64,000 nt of DNA from Cryptomeria japonica (lineage: Eukaryota > Streptophyta > Pinopsida > Cupressales > Cupressaceae). Shown here piece after piece: positions 1-11,045 of the stretch; positions within the stretch are counted from its first letter, which is position 1; each line of letters begins with the position of its first letter. The notes under the pieces are model-generated. The model made no database searches, was not told where the DNA came from, and worked only from the letters and a program-made list of their open reading frames with translations. Location of the stretch: assembly GCF_030272615.1 (NCBI RefSeq), contig NC_081405.1, positions 609,012,677 to 609,076,676 on the forward strand, written 5' to 3'. A program made the position numbers and the translations under genes.

Positions 1-1770
1 TCCTAGCTTAGCCTCTCTACCTCCTCCACCTTCCTCCATTGTGGATAGTGATACTAGTGATTCAGATGATGAGACTCCTTCAACTCTGACTCGAAGGGTT
101 ACACCTCCACAGGGTCCACTTGCAGTTGAGGAGCCTCATTCTCCACCTCCACTTAGACCTCATTGGGCTTGACAGACACTTGATTCTGCGGGTTCTCTTA
201 TTGGGGATCCTTCAGATACATAGAGGAGTCGATTACAACATCAGGATCTTCCACATGCATTCATTTCTACCACTTCCGATCCATAGACATTTTGGGAAGC
301 ATCAGGGGTTCCTAAGTGGGACCAAGCTATGGAGGAAGTGTATAGTTCCTTGATGAGGAACAACACATGTGATTTAGTCCATCTTCCTAAGGGGAGAAAG
401 ATGGTTCGATGTAAGTGGATCTATCAAACCATGTTTGCAGTGGAAGGTAGTGTGGATAAGTATAAGGCTCGGCTTGTTACGAAAGGTTTCTCTTAGGTTC
501 CAAGTGTTGACTATACTGAGACCTTTGTTCCTGTAGCCAAGATGAACTCCATTTGCTTGACACTTGCTATTGTTGCAACTCATGGTTGGGATGTACATTA
601 GATGGATGTGAAGAGTGCTTTTCTTCATGGATCTTGATGAGGAGATTTATATGGAGTAGCCATAGGGTTTCATCCAGGATACTTCCTCAGTTTGAAGACT
701 AAGGAAATCTCTCTATGGCCTTAAGCAGGCCCCCAGGGCTTGGTATGCCAAGATGCATTCCTTTCTTCTCTCAGCAGGGTTCACCATGTGTCATTCTGAT
801 CCGAATGTCTACATTCTGCGACAGGATGACTCTCACTTGATACTTGTGCTTTATGTTGATGATTTGATCATTACAGGGAGCAACGCATCCATCATTAGTA
901 GGGTCAAATCTACTTTCCATGATAGATTTTCTATGACTGACTTGGGTCTTTTGCACTACTTTCTCGGGATAGAGATTTCATAGTCACCTTCCGACATTAC
1001 ACTATCGCAGCCCAAGTATGCTCTTGATCTACTTGCACGCTTTCATATGTCTGATTGTAAGCCTGCATGGACTCCCTTTCTTCCAGGAGTTGAGCTTGAG
1101 GCTCAGTGTTCTTCTCCACCAGTTGATGCCAAATTGTATCATCAGCTTGTGGGTAGTCTCATCTACTTGACTCATACATGCCTTGATATGTCATTGGCAG
1201 TTGCCATGGTTTCCCACTTCATGCAAGAACCACATAAGCTTCATTGGAAAGTCACCAAACACATCGTTCATTACATCCAGGGTACACATCACTATGGGAT
1301 TCACTATGCCGTAGGCATAGGACCTTGCTTGGCGGGTTACATAGACTTTGATTGGGCTGGCGATCTTGATGATCGTAAGTCTACTTCAAGTTACAGTTTT
1401 CACCTTGGTTTAGGCCCCATTTGTTGGTAGAGCAAGAAGCAACATGTTATTGCTCTCTCTTCGACTGAGGATGAGTATCAAGGAGCTGTTGACGTAGTGA
1501 CTGAAACCATTTGGCTTCAGCAGACTCTCACAGAGTTTGGGTTCACCACTCCACAACTTACAGTTCTACATTGCGACAATCAGAGTGCTATTGCAATCTC
1601 GAAGAACCTAGTCCAGCATTAGTGGACCAAACACATCGAAATCCATATGCACTACATTCGAGAACTGATTCAAGAGCAGGTCATTGATTTGTAGTATTGT
1701 CCTACAGTGGAGCAGGTTGCAGACATATTCACCAAACCTTTCACCGAGAGTAAGTTCCAGTAGTTGTGAG
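1..1770 (+). pseudogene. Ty1/copia polyprotein, 3' portion (reverse transcriptase and RNase H), decayed
   Basis: This is the C-terminal half of a copia polyprotein, which copies element RNA into DNA and degrades the RNA strand; the integrase part lies left of the window. RT begins near 320 (WDQAMEEVYSSL, then CKWIY near 410 and KARLVTKGFS near 465). VDYTETFVPVAKM (about 507) and DVKSAFLHGS (about 610) follow. The frame then shifts near 640, and the catalytic YVDDLIITG is read from 852 in the new frame. RNase H signatures are DWAGDLDDRKST (about 1350), ALSSTEDEY (about 1452), HCDNQSAIAISKN (about 1570), TKHIEIHMHYIRE (about 1627) and ADIFTKPF (about 1720). In-frame stops occur at several points (for example within KGFS/VPSVDYTE and before TKHIE), so the copy is inactive. 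Family assignment is secure; the lineage within copia is not determined. Confidence 0.93.
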
Positions 1771-2480
1771 CTCTATTGGGGGTGCAGGATGTGCCATTAG
1801 GGGGGTCAGCTGACTTCTCCTTCCTCTCTTATGGGGGGAATTTTTCCTCTTTCAGGTTTTGTCCTTCTTCTTTGAGAGTCTTTTGTGCATTCATCTCTCT
1901 TTTGGGGGGGAGTATTTTCCCACTGGGTTTTCTCCCTTTCTCCATTTGTGAGAGATTGTATTGCATATTTTTGCTTGCATGTGCATATTGTACATGGGTA
2001 CCTATCATGGCCTAGTAGCCAGGACCCATCTTGCATTATTGACTTGTGTATTTTTAAATATTCATCATGGATATTATTACACTTTTCTTAAGTTAACTTA
2101 GGATAATGCATCTCTTCATAATTTGGATTTGAGACAGTTGGGGAAGTATGCACATAGGGATATAGCTTGTAGGAGAAATTCCACCTTTTGTGGTCTTATT
2201 TTGCTGTTACACTCCACATTCGGTGGATCATCCACCTCTTGTGGAATATTATATTATTTCTCCTACCTACCCCTCGTATTTCTTACCTACCCTTGTTTCT
2301 CATTGAGTCACATGTCATGATTGTGTGCTCGTACATCCATATGGCCTTGCCTATATAAGTAGGCCTATATTAATTGCATTGGTTAATCCAATTGATCATT
2401 TGCATATTGATAAGAATACAATTTGTTCTTGTCATTCTTTTGTCTCTCTTTTATACTTTTCATTGTGCCCTTGATCTTGG
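1771..2480 (+). repeat. Probable 3' end and 3' LTR region of the copia element
   Basis: The DNA directly downstream of the copia RNase H should hold the polypurine tract and 3' LTR. A run of seven G followed by AG (1904-1912) is a good polypurine-tract candidate. A TATA box lies at 2352-2359 within CTATATAAGTAGG. T-rich sequence follows to about 2480. I could not fix the TG...CA ends because the matching 5' LTR is outside the window. Short ORFs here are not convincing. Confidence 0.5.
2352..2359 (+). promoter_or_regulatory. Candidate TATA box of the copia 3' LTR
   Basis: TATATAAG preceded by GCC and followed by TAGGC sits inside the putative LTR, about 450 bases after the polypurine-like G run. 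This is the expected layout for the U3/R boundary of a plant LTR. It is an inference from position and motif only. Confidence 0.4.
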
Positions 2481-3260
2481 AAAAATCTCATAGTTTTAAT
2501 AAATGGGTTTCCATTTTGATCTAGGTACTGGAGCTCAATGGCTAAGGAACATACTTAGCCATTTTTAAATTTTTTTACTAAGATAATTGGCTAAGAGCAC
2601 AATGGTCCATTTAGGATCTATCATATTAGATATAACTTATGGTTTAAAAGGGTGGCATGAGCTTTTAGTAGATTCCACCTGGTGAAAATGCCCCTTGAGA
2701 CATATTCATAATGGTTAATATAAAATTCGAGTAGATTCCAATTCTTGTAAGCCACTTCAACAATAAACATGTTAGCCATTTGAACTTTTTGAATTAGAAG
2801 AATATCTATCGTATTATCTAGGATCTACAACATTTCAAAAGGTGTTGCTTATGTACATTATTTATAATGCTTATATTCCAAGATAGCGCTTTCATTCTTT
2901 AGATCATTTACACTTTGAACTTCGTTATCTAGTGTTGCTTACTTACACAATTCAATTTCTTTTGCCACTTCTATATAGAACATTTCTCATTTAGGTGTTC
3001 ATCATTTCCTTGAGTCACTACTTACATCTATTTTTTGTAGGCTATGTTGTTTTTCTTATTTCTTTCAATAGATATCAAAGACAAATCTTTCTTATCAAAA
3101 GGAAAAATACCTAAGGTAGTTTTTAGATAGAGCATGACTTGTATTATGTTTTGCAAGTCCATGTGAATTTATAAATATCAAACTTGTGAGCCTGGAAACT
3201 TATGAAGATCTCTCTCTCTTCTTCCTTATAATATTTTCACATACTACTATAGAGTATCAT
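2481..3260. other. AT-rich spacer, no gene seen
   Basis: Frequent stops in all frames, no domain-like translation and no repeat boundary that I can recognise. It may contain decayed repeats. Confidence 0.5.
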
Positions 3261-3475
3261 CTTATTATGGGTAGGTTCCCACCATGATTTTTCCCTTAAC
3301 CGGGTTTTCTATGTCAAAATTTTGGTGTTGTGTGTTGTGCTATCAATTTTCTTATCTTTGATGTTGCTGCAGTTTATCGGATTTGGATTTAAGGTTAACT
3401 TTCATAATTCGGTGAAAATTGATTCACCCCAACCCCCCTACTCTCAGTGTTCCTTCATTGTTGTTGGCAACAAAT
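3261..3475 (+). repeat. Possible 3' end of a solo copia-type LTR remnant
   Basis: The stretch contains wording common near the end of plant copia LTRs: a cccttaaccgggttttc block (about 3293), then a C-rich tract with CTCTCAGTG (about 3425-3450), ending in a TTGGCAACA-like terminus near 3471. No primer-binding site follows, so if it is an LTR it is solitary or truncated. No left boundary was found. Confidence 0.3.
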
Positions 3476-3838
3476 GAAACATTCCTAGCTTGTAGAAATT
3501 TTTGTAAAGTTTAGAGTTTTTTTAATAAAATTATGCATGATTTTTTGTTATCTTCGATGTATAAATAAAGTTGGTCTTTATATGATAGGTGATTGACAAA
3601 AGGGTTGAATTTCTTTATCTAGTAATGGCCTCTATGCACATCAACATTTTCAGGTACGTTACAAACAATAATGTGAGCATTCTTTAAACTTAGAAATAAA
3701 ATGTAGGTGACAAACATTTAGGTAAGAATGCTTCAAACTTGAAAATAAAAATGGTGCATATCCATAATTAATTTAAAATTCTATTCGAAATCTATAGCTA
3801 ACATGATTATGTCTATAATTGCTAGAGTATCTTTATCC

Positions 3839-4180
3839 ACACACAAAAAAAACTAATTTATATAGTCCCCAAACATTATGTACAAAGGAAATCAACTAAA
3901 AGAAAAACTAATATAAGAAAATTAACATTAAAGTAAATACTAAGTATCATTTATTTAATTAAAACTTGAAATATTTGAAGATATTATTCTTGAATATTTG
4001 TGTTTATCATATGATTTTAGTTCACTTGGTTGGGTATAAATGGAAAGGGTGATGATATGTTCCTTGATTATATCATCCACCAAGATTGAAACCCCTAAAA
4101 GTGTGATATTAGAAATTAAGTGAAGATCACACCCTCCATAAATTTGATGGAATGTATGTACTTTGGTACTTAACACTCAC
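3839..4180. repeat. Tandem duplication, copy 1 (about 342 bp)
   Basis: This AT-rich unit runs from an A-rich start (acacaaaaaaaactaa) to taacactcac and is followed at once by a second copy. Both share blocks such as cattaaagtaaa, taagtatcatttattta, cttggttgggtataaatgg, tgatgatatgttcc and gaagatcacaccctcc in the same order. No coding potential is evident; the minus ORF in it is a by-product. Confidence 0.85.
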
Positions 4181-4498
4181 GAAAAAAATAAAAATTATAT
4201 AATCCCCAAACTTTATGTACAAAGGAAATGAATTAAAAAAAAGCTAATAAAAGCAAATTAACATTAAAGTAAAAACTAAGTATCATTTATTTATTTAAAA
4301 CTTGATATATTTGAAGATAATATTCTTGAATAATTATGTTTATCATATGATTTTAGTTTACTTGGTTGGGTATAAATGGAAAGAGTGATGATATGTTCCC
4401 TGATTATATCATCCACCAAGATTGAATTAGAAATTAAGTGAAGATCACACCCTCCATAAATTTGATGCAATTTATGTACTTTAGTACTTAACAGTCAC
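4181..4498. repeat. Tandem duplication, copy 2 (about 318 bp)
   Basis: Second head-to-tail copy of the preceding unit. It lacks a short block (around acccctaaaagtgtg) present in copy 1 and has scattered substitutions. The duplication is therefore not recent. Confidence 0.85.
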
Positions 4499-5164
4499 CT
4501 AAAAAGATAACATAAGCTTACACTCATCAAACAACAAAATGAAGAAATTATCCATATAAAATCTTATCAAAAACTAGAAAGTAAAATTATATTCAAACTT
4601 TTCTACAAAAATTAATTATTATTGATTCCACTTTACCAAACGATAACTTTGGTATTTTATCAACTTGCTTGGGATTCGGGGAAGAAAAGGATCCCACTCC
4701 CACATGACCAGAATTATTGCAGAACTTCAAACGTGTACATGCAAAAAATTGTAAAGTTCCTCGGCCGTGCGCTCAGAAGAATCTTGACTTTCGTCTCCTT
4801 TAACAAAATTATTATTAATGTATACCTCCATTAATGTTTCCCCCTATTAAGAAAGAGTAGAATCGTCCATCAATCAATATTTTTATCAGAGCCCAAACAT
4901 TCATTGGAAGAATCGCGTCAATGAAAGTTAAATCAGTGTACAATGTATTCACTTTTAATAATGTAAAATGGTGAGGAATTTATCGGCAGACGAGCATTCG
5001 TGCAGTTCTTGTAACATCACCATTCAAGGAATAAGTTAAATGAAAACTTGAAACATTATACAAATAAGAATGTTCAGGAGATTGTGATTTTGGTGTCCGA
5101 TAAACGTATCTATTCCTGAGGTAATTAGTCTGTGTTTGAATCTTAGCATGAATAATGATGCGGT
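4499..5164. other. AT-rich spacer, no gene seen
   Basis: No ORF with a recognisable domain. The stretch leads directly to the GGATG target-site duplication of the next element. It may belong to the old minus-strand copia LTR that resumes at 7257. Confidence 0.5.
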
Positions 5165-5169
5165 GGATG
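5165..5169. repeat. Target-site duplication GGATG, left copy
   Basis: GGATG directly abuts the element's TGTTAA end and is repeated at 7252-7256 against the ACTCCAACA end. A 5-bp duplication is standard for plant LTR retrotransposons. Confidence 0.93.
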
Positions 5170-5524
5170 TGTTAAATTTTCAGCTAAACCTGCCTAAGAG
5201 ATTATGGATCTAGCTAGAAATAAAGGAGAAACTTGCAGAAAGAAAACAGAGCAAAAACACATAACAGACACAAATTTTCATATAAATGAAATTCATATAT
5301 AATATTATAATGATAGCACGAAGTTAAATACAAAAGAACCACCACATAAACTGAATTACGGTGAAGAAGGCGGAGAAAGAAAATTAACTGACTGTTTGCC
5401 TATAGTTAGCTTATGCCATAAAGCATGCACCATCTGTTGTCCATAAATCACAACAAGAACAAAATGAGAACAATTTGAAAGTTGGGCTAACACAGCCTTA
5501 GTTGGAGTTAACATTACTCCAACA
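5170..5524 (-). repeat. 3' LTR of the 2.08-kb element (355 bp)
   Basis: Matches 6885-7251 almost throughout, with scattered substitutions. It lacks a 12-bp block (atggtaacacag) that appears in the other LTR as a short internal duplication. A TATATATG stretch inside could serve as a TATA box on the minus strand. Confidence 0.93.
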
Positions 5525-5538
5525 CCCCCCCTTATTTC
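5525..5538 (-). other. Polypurine tract of the 2.08-kb element
   Basis: On the minus strand this reads GGAAATAAGGGGGG(G), directly before the LTR start TGTTGGAG. This is the plus-strand primer position for reverse transcription. Confidence 0.85.
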
Positions 5539-5557
5539 CACCTAAGGAGAAATAAAA

Positions 5558-5890
5558 CTAATGAAAGGAAAGAGGAAAGAGGGAAAACCAAATGGGAACA
5601 AAACCCCCCTCAAAATTTACACTAACTATGCATGATACCTTATATGCTACAATGTCTTGCAACCAAAGATCTCGCAGAAAGTGCCTATTTGTTCCTCCAC
5701 AAAGAAGAGAAGGAATTTCAATACACAATGTAGCATAGCGAATGTTGTAGTGGGTTCCTTTGCAACAAATTATGCCTCTTCCTTTTGGAAGATAGAAACC
5801 TCGTGCTATCAAACTATTGAATTCCCACTCAAGTGAAATGTATGAAGGAATCAAGATAAATGGTTCTGAAAAATACTCATGTTTCTCCAA
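5558..5890 (-). pseudogene. Internal ORF of the non-autonomous element, 110 aa, unknown
   Basis: An open stretch starting MEKHEYFSEPF. It has no motif I recognise: no zinc knuckle, no RT or integrase residues and no clear signal peptide. It may be a fragment of a host transcript or of a degenerate polyprotein. It lies between the polypurine tract and the next short ORF. Whether it is translated is doubtful. Confidence 0.3.
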
Positions 5891-5897
5891 TCTGATG

Positions 5898-6119
5898 CTA
5901 TACTGCGACTACCATACAAGATTGCAGAACAATGACCACTGAAGTGTGATATTTTTTTGAATGTGAATCAAGATATGTCAAGATAATAGCACAGAGTGGC
6001 TGAGAGGGAACAAGAGAATCCAAACCAAAAGAAGATGCAACTTGATGTGAGTTGACATCGGAGAGAAGACATGTGCCCTCAATATTGTCATCATGATCAA
6101 AGAGAGATTCAACAAACAA
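5898..6119 (-). pseudogene. Internal ORF of the non-autonomous element, 73 aa, unknown
   Basis: Open stretch starting MFVESLFDHDDNIEG, separated from its neighbours by stops. No family recognised. It may be one piece of a former longer frame together with the ORFs on either side. Confidence 0.25.
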
Positions 6120-6242
6120 ATGATAAATATCTTATAAGATGATATCTCGCTCATCAAGAGGACATGAATGAACCTGTTGAAGAGAATCTAAAGTAGCATT
6201 TGGAGAAGCCAAGATCCCTATCAAACTGGTAGTTGGAGGTGA

Positions 6243-6524
6243 CTAAACACCTACCAATACTGGAGGTGTGGAAAGAGGAGAAGCAGGAGGAGATGTCTCT
6301 ATGTAATCAAGACAATCAAGTCTCTTCCAATAAGCAATTTCCTCTTCAGTGCCATCATCATACATAGGATCATCATCATGATCAAGGGAGAGAAGCATGT
6401 CTTCATCTAGAAATGGAGGTTCATTGGGATCTCCATACATTTCCCATATAGTGGCCCAAAGAGTGTGATGGCACTCAATGTGTGATAGAGCCCATGATGT
6501 ATAGTTCCCAACAATTAAAACCAA
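6243..6524 (-). pseudogene. Internal ORF of the non-autonomous element, 93 aa, acidic, unknown
   Basis: This is the most protein-like internal ORF, with an acidic centre (SLDHDDDPMYDDGTEEE) and a Ser/Pro-rich tail (TSPPASPLSTPP). It is the first sizeable ORF downstream of the primer-binding site on the minus strand, where Gag would normally start, but it has no Gag features. A captured host fragment is possible. No function is assigned. Confidence 0.35.
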
Positions 6525-6871
6525 TTAGTCCTAAGACATGATCATTTCTACTTTGTCATGCATATTTCTGCCAACAAGTACTTGGTTTGGGAATAAGTCT
6601 ATATAAATGAGGCAAAATTTGAATCCAGCAACAATGCTTTAGGATTCCATTATGCCGGGACTTGTAATTTCCTTCTTCCAAAAATATGCCACATGGATAA
6701 TATCTAATTACCATTTTAGACAAGACTACCCCTTTTGGAACTTTATTTCAGTTCATTTTAAATACAGAAATACCAATAGATTCCCCTAAAGCAATGAGAA
6801 TTCCATTCTAAAACAGCTCAGAATTTCAATAACTGCAAAAAAAATGTTTTTCTCCTTTCTTCTAGCTCTCA

Positions 6872-6884
6872 GGCTCTAATACCA
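6872..6884 (-). other. Primer-binding site (initiator tRNA-Met type)
   Basis: Reads TGGTATTAGAGCC on the minus strand, directly abutting the LTR end. The copia consensus is TGGTATCAGAGC, so there is one C-to-T change. Confidence 0.88.
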
Positions 6885-7251
6885 TGTTAAATTTTCAGCT
6901 AAACCTGCATAAGAGATTATAGATCTAGCTAGAAATAAAGGAGAAACTTGCAGAAAGAAAACAAAAAAAAAACACATAATAGACACAAATCTTCATATAA
7001 ATGAAATTCATATATAATATTACAATAATTGCATGAAGTTAAATACAAAAGAACCACTGCACAAACTGAATTACGGTGAAGGAGGCAGAGAAAGAAAATT
7101 AACTAATTGTTTGCTTATAGTTAGCCTATGCCAAAAAGCATGCATCATCTGTTGTCCATAAATCACGACAGGAACAAAATGAGAACATTTTGAAAGTTGG
7201 GCTAACACAGATGGTAACACAGCCTTAGTTGGAGTTAACATTACTCCAACA
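6885..7251 (-). repeat. 5' LTR of the 2.08-kb element (367 bp)
   Basis: Direct repeat of 5170-5524, with an extra 12-bp internal duplication around 7211. It is flanked outside by the TSD GGATG and inside by the primer-binding site. Confidence 0.93.
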
Positions 7252-7256
7252 GGATG
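7252..7256. repeat. Target-site duplication GGATG, right copy
   Basis: Identical to 5165-5169 and immediately outside the element end ACTCCAACA. Confidence 0.93.
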
Positions 7257-7508
7257 GACATGCATCAATATCAGATATAGAAATGAAAACATAAAATATA
7301 TTCATCAAATAAGGTTACTTTTATTCATCCATCAATTGAAAATACATACAACTATTTTGGAATGGTACATCATTCATTCCATTATTGGATTACATGATTT
7401 CTTGATACAAAACTATTACATGATGTCTCTATATATTCTTATCAATATTTAATTTTTATAGTTTATTAAAGAGAGAAAATACATATTCCAACACCCCCTT
7501 AATTTTGA
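7257..7508 (-). repeat. Partial LTR and polypurine tract of an older minus-strand copia element
   Basis: On the minus strand AAAATTAAGGGGG (7494-7506) is a polypurine tract, followed by TGTTGGAATATG (ending at 7493), a typical copia LTR start. The LTR body continues down to 7257, where the 2.08-kb element has inserted. The far LTR end would be left of 5165 but was not located. Confidence 0.55.
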
Positions 7509-7547
7509 CAACCAATATTGTACGACATTCTCAATTTCCTTTACTAT

Positions 7548-8360
7548 TGACGAGCTTGTTAAGCATGGTATATTTATATTCATATTTAAGTTGTAAGGAC
7601 GGTTAGCTGTGATTATCTTAAAGTTCCAACCAAATGTTTCTAGTGGAGAGAAATAACAGTCATGTAAATAAAAGTATAGTAAAAATACATTAGAGAATGG
7701 AGAAGATCTGTCAAATAAAATTTATGTATATGTATGATCATAAACTGTATGGCCAAATTGTAAGCATCCGTCCATTCATGAAAATATTTCATTGGGATCT
7801 TCATCAAGCTCTTTAGAATGAGTATAAAGGTTTCTTAAGTGAAAAGATATGTAGAATAAGTTTCTATTATTTTGGATTTAATTTAAACAACATATTATAA
7901 GCTTTGATTTGTTTATGTGACTCATGTCAAATAGTAGTACTTTCTTCTAATAGAATCCATTTATTAAAGTGATTTAAGATCAACCCCATTAGAAAATCAA
8001 AATTTAAAATATATTGTTTCAACTTGCCCACCACCATCTATCATTTGTGTTAACCTAATGAAATTTTTTATGCTCATGCCTTTTTTTCTCTTTCTTTTTG
8101 GTCGTGTATCAAGAAAAGATTATGTCAACTATGTATACGTCTTCTTTAAAGCTTTTCGTGATAGAGTGAAGGATTGTGTGACAACAAATGAGTTTATATG
8201 CATAAGGGTGTATGGATACAACTAATGAAGCACTGAGCACTGTTCCAAATCAGTTAGAAACTACAACGATGGAAAATCAGCTATTGAAAAGTATATAGTC
8301 ACCCACAATTTACTTCTTTCACATGTAGCTGTTGTAAAACTATACAGAGACATCTATCAA
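7548..8360. repeat. Large inverted repeat, left arm (about 810 bp)
   Basis: The reverse complement of this stretch matches 8998-9765 in the same order. Matching blocks include cttctttcacatg(t/c)agctg, aactatacagagacat, aatcagttggaaac-like, atggattctattag, cacttta(a)taaatgg and catgcttaac/ggaagctc. The arms are diverged but collinear. Some blocks look like former coding sequence, but I recognise no family. Confidence 0.75.
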
Positions 8361-8997
8361 GTATGCCCATTCAAGATTTCATTAATATTATTTTACTTCA
8401 GACTTCATTTTGTTTCATCAAATGGTTTATACTTATATTTTATAAATCGCATACATTTGGACATGGTTTATCTATGTTTTTTTTTGTTTTTTTTAGAAAA
8501 CACTCTATTGGTTTTTGTTGGAATGTGAAGTCTAAATCGGTTATCTTAGTCTGCAGTAGTTGCATCATCATGAATTGTCTATTAGTTTCATTAATAAATT
8601 TTCTATTTATAGAAATTTTTGTTAGTAAACTTTATTTAAATAGTAATTTTAACATGTTTTTTATACATATAGTTGTGCGAGTCATACTTACTATAGTTAC
8701 TATATTTTTACTAGATTTTTCCAGGTAAATCTGTGTGTTATGTGCTATTATTCTTCTTTGCAAATTTTATGCAGGTGTTTTTTTTTTTTCTCACAGTTTT
8801 TACCTCACAACAATTCATTGGGTGACGGAAAAGCCAGTCCACGTGCACTTGATTTTTTCTATGGCTGGTTAATACCAATCCTTAAAAAATAGTGTCCTTA
8901 AGAGATTGTATTCATAAGCGTTTCTTCTACTAGTTAGTAACAAATTACGTTATGGGTTAAACAGGTATATAAATCCTCTAACAAGAGGGGAACATCC
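8361..8997. other. Spacer between inverted-repeat arms
   Basis: T-rich and AT-rich sequence. The left arm loses similarity at a GT (aagtatgccc) and a pyrimidine tract ending in AG lies near 8790-8800, so part of this could be an old intron. That is speculative. The hydrophobic 121-codon ORF here has the composition of random T-rich DNA. Confidence 0.4.
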
Positions 8998-9765
8998 AGA
9001 TATATGTCTCTGTATAGTTTCACAGCAGCTGCATGTGAAAGAAGTATACGTTTTAATAGTTGAATTTCTTGCTCTGCAGTTTCCAACTGATTTGAGCAGC
9101 GGCCAGCAACAAGACTTCGATAGTTGTATCCCATTTATTGTCTCCCAATCCTTCACTTTATCACCAAAAGCTTTAAAGCATACGTTCGCATTGTTGACAA
9201 AAAAATTTCTGGATACACATAAAAATAAAAGACATCAGCACGAAACTTTTCATTAAGTTAACACAAATGACAGATGGTGATGGGCAAGTTTAAATAGTAG
9301 AGTTTAAGCTTTGATTTTCTAATGGAGTTCATCTTAAATCACTTTAATAAATGGATTCTATTAGAAAGGGGCATTGTAATTTGACATGAGTCACATAAAC
9401 AAATCAAAGTTTAGAAGATGTTGTTTAAATTAAACTCAAAATGACAGAAAGTTATCTTATATAATTTTTTCACTTAAGAAACCTCCATACCTGTCCTAGA
9501 GAACTTGTGGATGATCTCAATATAATATTGTCAGGATAGACGCCTACAATTTGGCCATATAGTTTAGGAGCACACGTATACATAGATTTTATCTAATAGA
9601 TATTCTCCATTCTCTAAAGTATTTTTATTATACTGCTATTTACATAACTATTATTTCTCTCCACTAGAAATATTAGCTTGGATATTTAACATGATAAAAG
9701 CTAATCCCCTTTACAACTTAAATATAAATATAAATATATCATGCTTAGGAAGCTCATCAATAAGA
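8998..9765. repeat. Large inverted repeat, right arm (about 770 bp)
   Basis: Collinear with the reverse complement of 7548-8360. On the minus strand the block 9134-8934 stays open for 66 codons (including KRILLSHAAAVKLYRDIY), suggesting a decayed gene fragment of unknown type. Confidence 0.75.
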
Positions 9766-11045
9766 TTTGACAACATCAAAATAATCAAGATTGACATTAC
9801 AATAAACTCAAAGTAAATCCAATCAAATTTAATCAATTTTAATATATATAATTATTTGATTTCATTCTCAATTAATCAATCTAAGTTCATATTAATTTAA
9901 AATTAAATTATTAGACTACACATAAAAGATATATTTTCTTACCTAATTTAGTAGTCATGTAAAATCCTACTTTATTGATGTATATGATAAAGTTCAACTA
10001 GACTAGTAATCAAGCAAGTTGAGAGATGTGGAGAGATTGGACAATTTTATATTGTCAATTTGGTAAAGTTTACAAATAAAGTAGCATATCAAATTCATAA
10101 TAAATCAAAAGTTATTGTTGACATAAATTGTTATAAATAGAGAATCTATTTTTTTGTTCAAATTATTGAATTGAGTCTGTACATTCATAATAATTGAATG
10201 TTGGTAAATGATATAATGAAGAAACATATCTCCATTCTTATTATTCTTGCTTAATTGTAAATCTATATATTTTAAACTATTCTTTTATTTCCTTTTTTCC
10301 AAAAACACGTATCTTTACTTATACTTTTTTTTGTTAATTATGTTTTGAAAATGGAACAATACAGAGTCTTTGGGTAAAGTTATTTTTTTAATATCATTGA
10401 ATAGTTACTATAACCTAAGAGATTGTTAAAGACTATTTAATGTAGATTGTGAATAAAGACTCATATTTTATGTACAAATTGGAAATCAAGTTTGCTCAAT
10501 TTTTATCTCATGGGATTATAAAGTGTGTTCAAAAGTTTATATATGAAAACTAGAAAACAATACTATAAAATTTATAATTATTAATAAACTGAAAAAATGA
10601 ATATCTAAAGATAAAAAATCAGAATTTTGATAATAAATAGAATATAAATACTATCTCTCTTTATATTATATAAAAATATTTTTATTGCTATAATCTCCTT
10701 TTCCTCTCATGTGATATTAAATTCTCAATTGTCAGGGTGTCAGAGGAAATATCCATAGTTGTAATTCTTAGTGTGAATGGATTATTGTGTATAGTTGAAT
10801 CCATTATCTTATAAGAAAATAACAATGGAAACTTTACGAACATATATATGCATATATATGCATTTACATACTTCAGTTGTTGTATATTTGGGGTTTTATG
10901 AAGGTTGGACAAGTGAGTTTTTTGTTAATGATATTTCTATTAGGGTTTGGTGGGTCAAGTTTTGTTTAATAAGTTTTCAATAAATAAAAAAATTATTAAG
11001 TCCAAAAAGGCATAAAATCCTTTATTATATTGTAAAAGTCAACTA
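9766..11045. other. Very AT-rich spacer, no gene seen
   Basis: Long A/T runs and stops in all frames. The short ORFs near 10688-10983 are chance products. A short atatatgcat repeat lies near 10845-10865. Confidence 0.6.

Larger units (their letters stand above)
5170..7251 (-). mobile_element. Complete non-autonomous LTR retrotransposon, 2.08 kb, minus strand
   Basis: Two direct LTRs (5170-5524 and 6885-7251) flank a 1360-bp core. On the minus strand each LTR starts TGTTGGAGTAATG and ends GAAAATTTAACA. The primer-binding site lies beside the right LTR (6872-6884, read as TGGTATTAGAGCC, close to the initiator-tRNA-Met site used by copia elements). A polypurine tract lies beside the left LTR (5525-5538). 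GGATG target-site duplications flank both ends. The core is far too short for pol and shows no RT, integrase, RNase H or zinc-knuckle motif. It must have been moved in trans, presumably by a copia element. The family is not one I recognise. Confidence 0.93.

Noticed and set aside
8363-8728. 121-codon hydrophobic ORF in the inverted-repeat spacer
   Set aside because: Phe/Ile/Leu-rich composition as expected from T-rich DNA; no conserved pattern.
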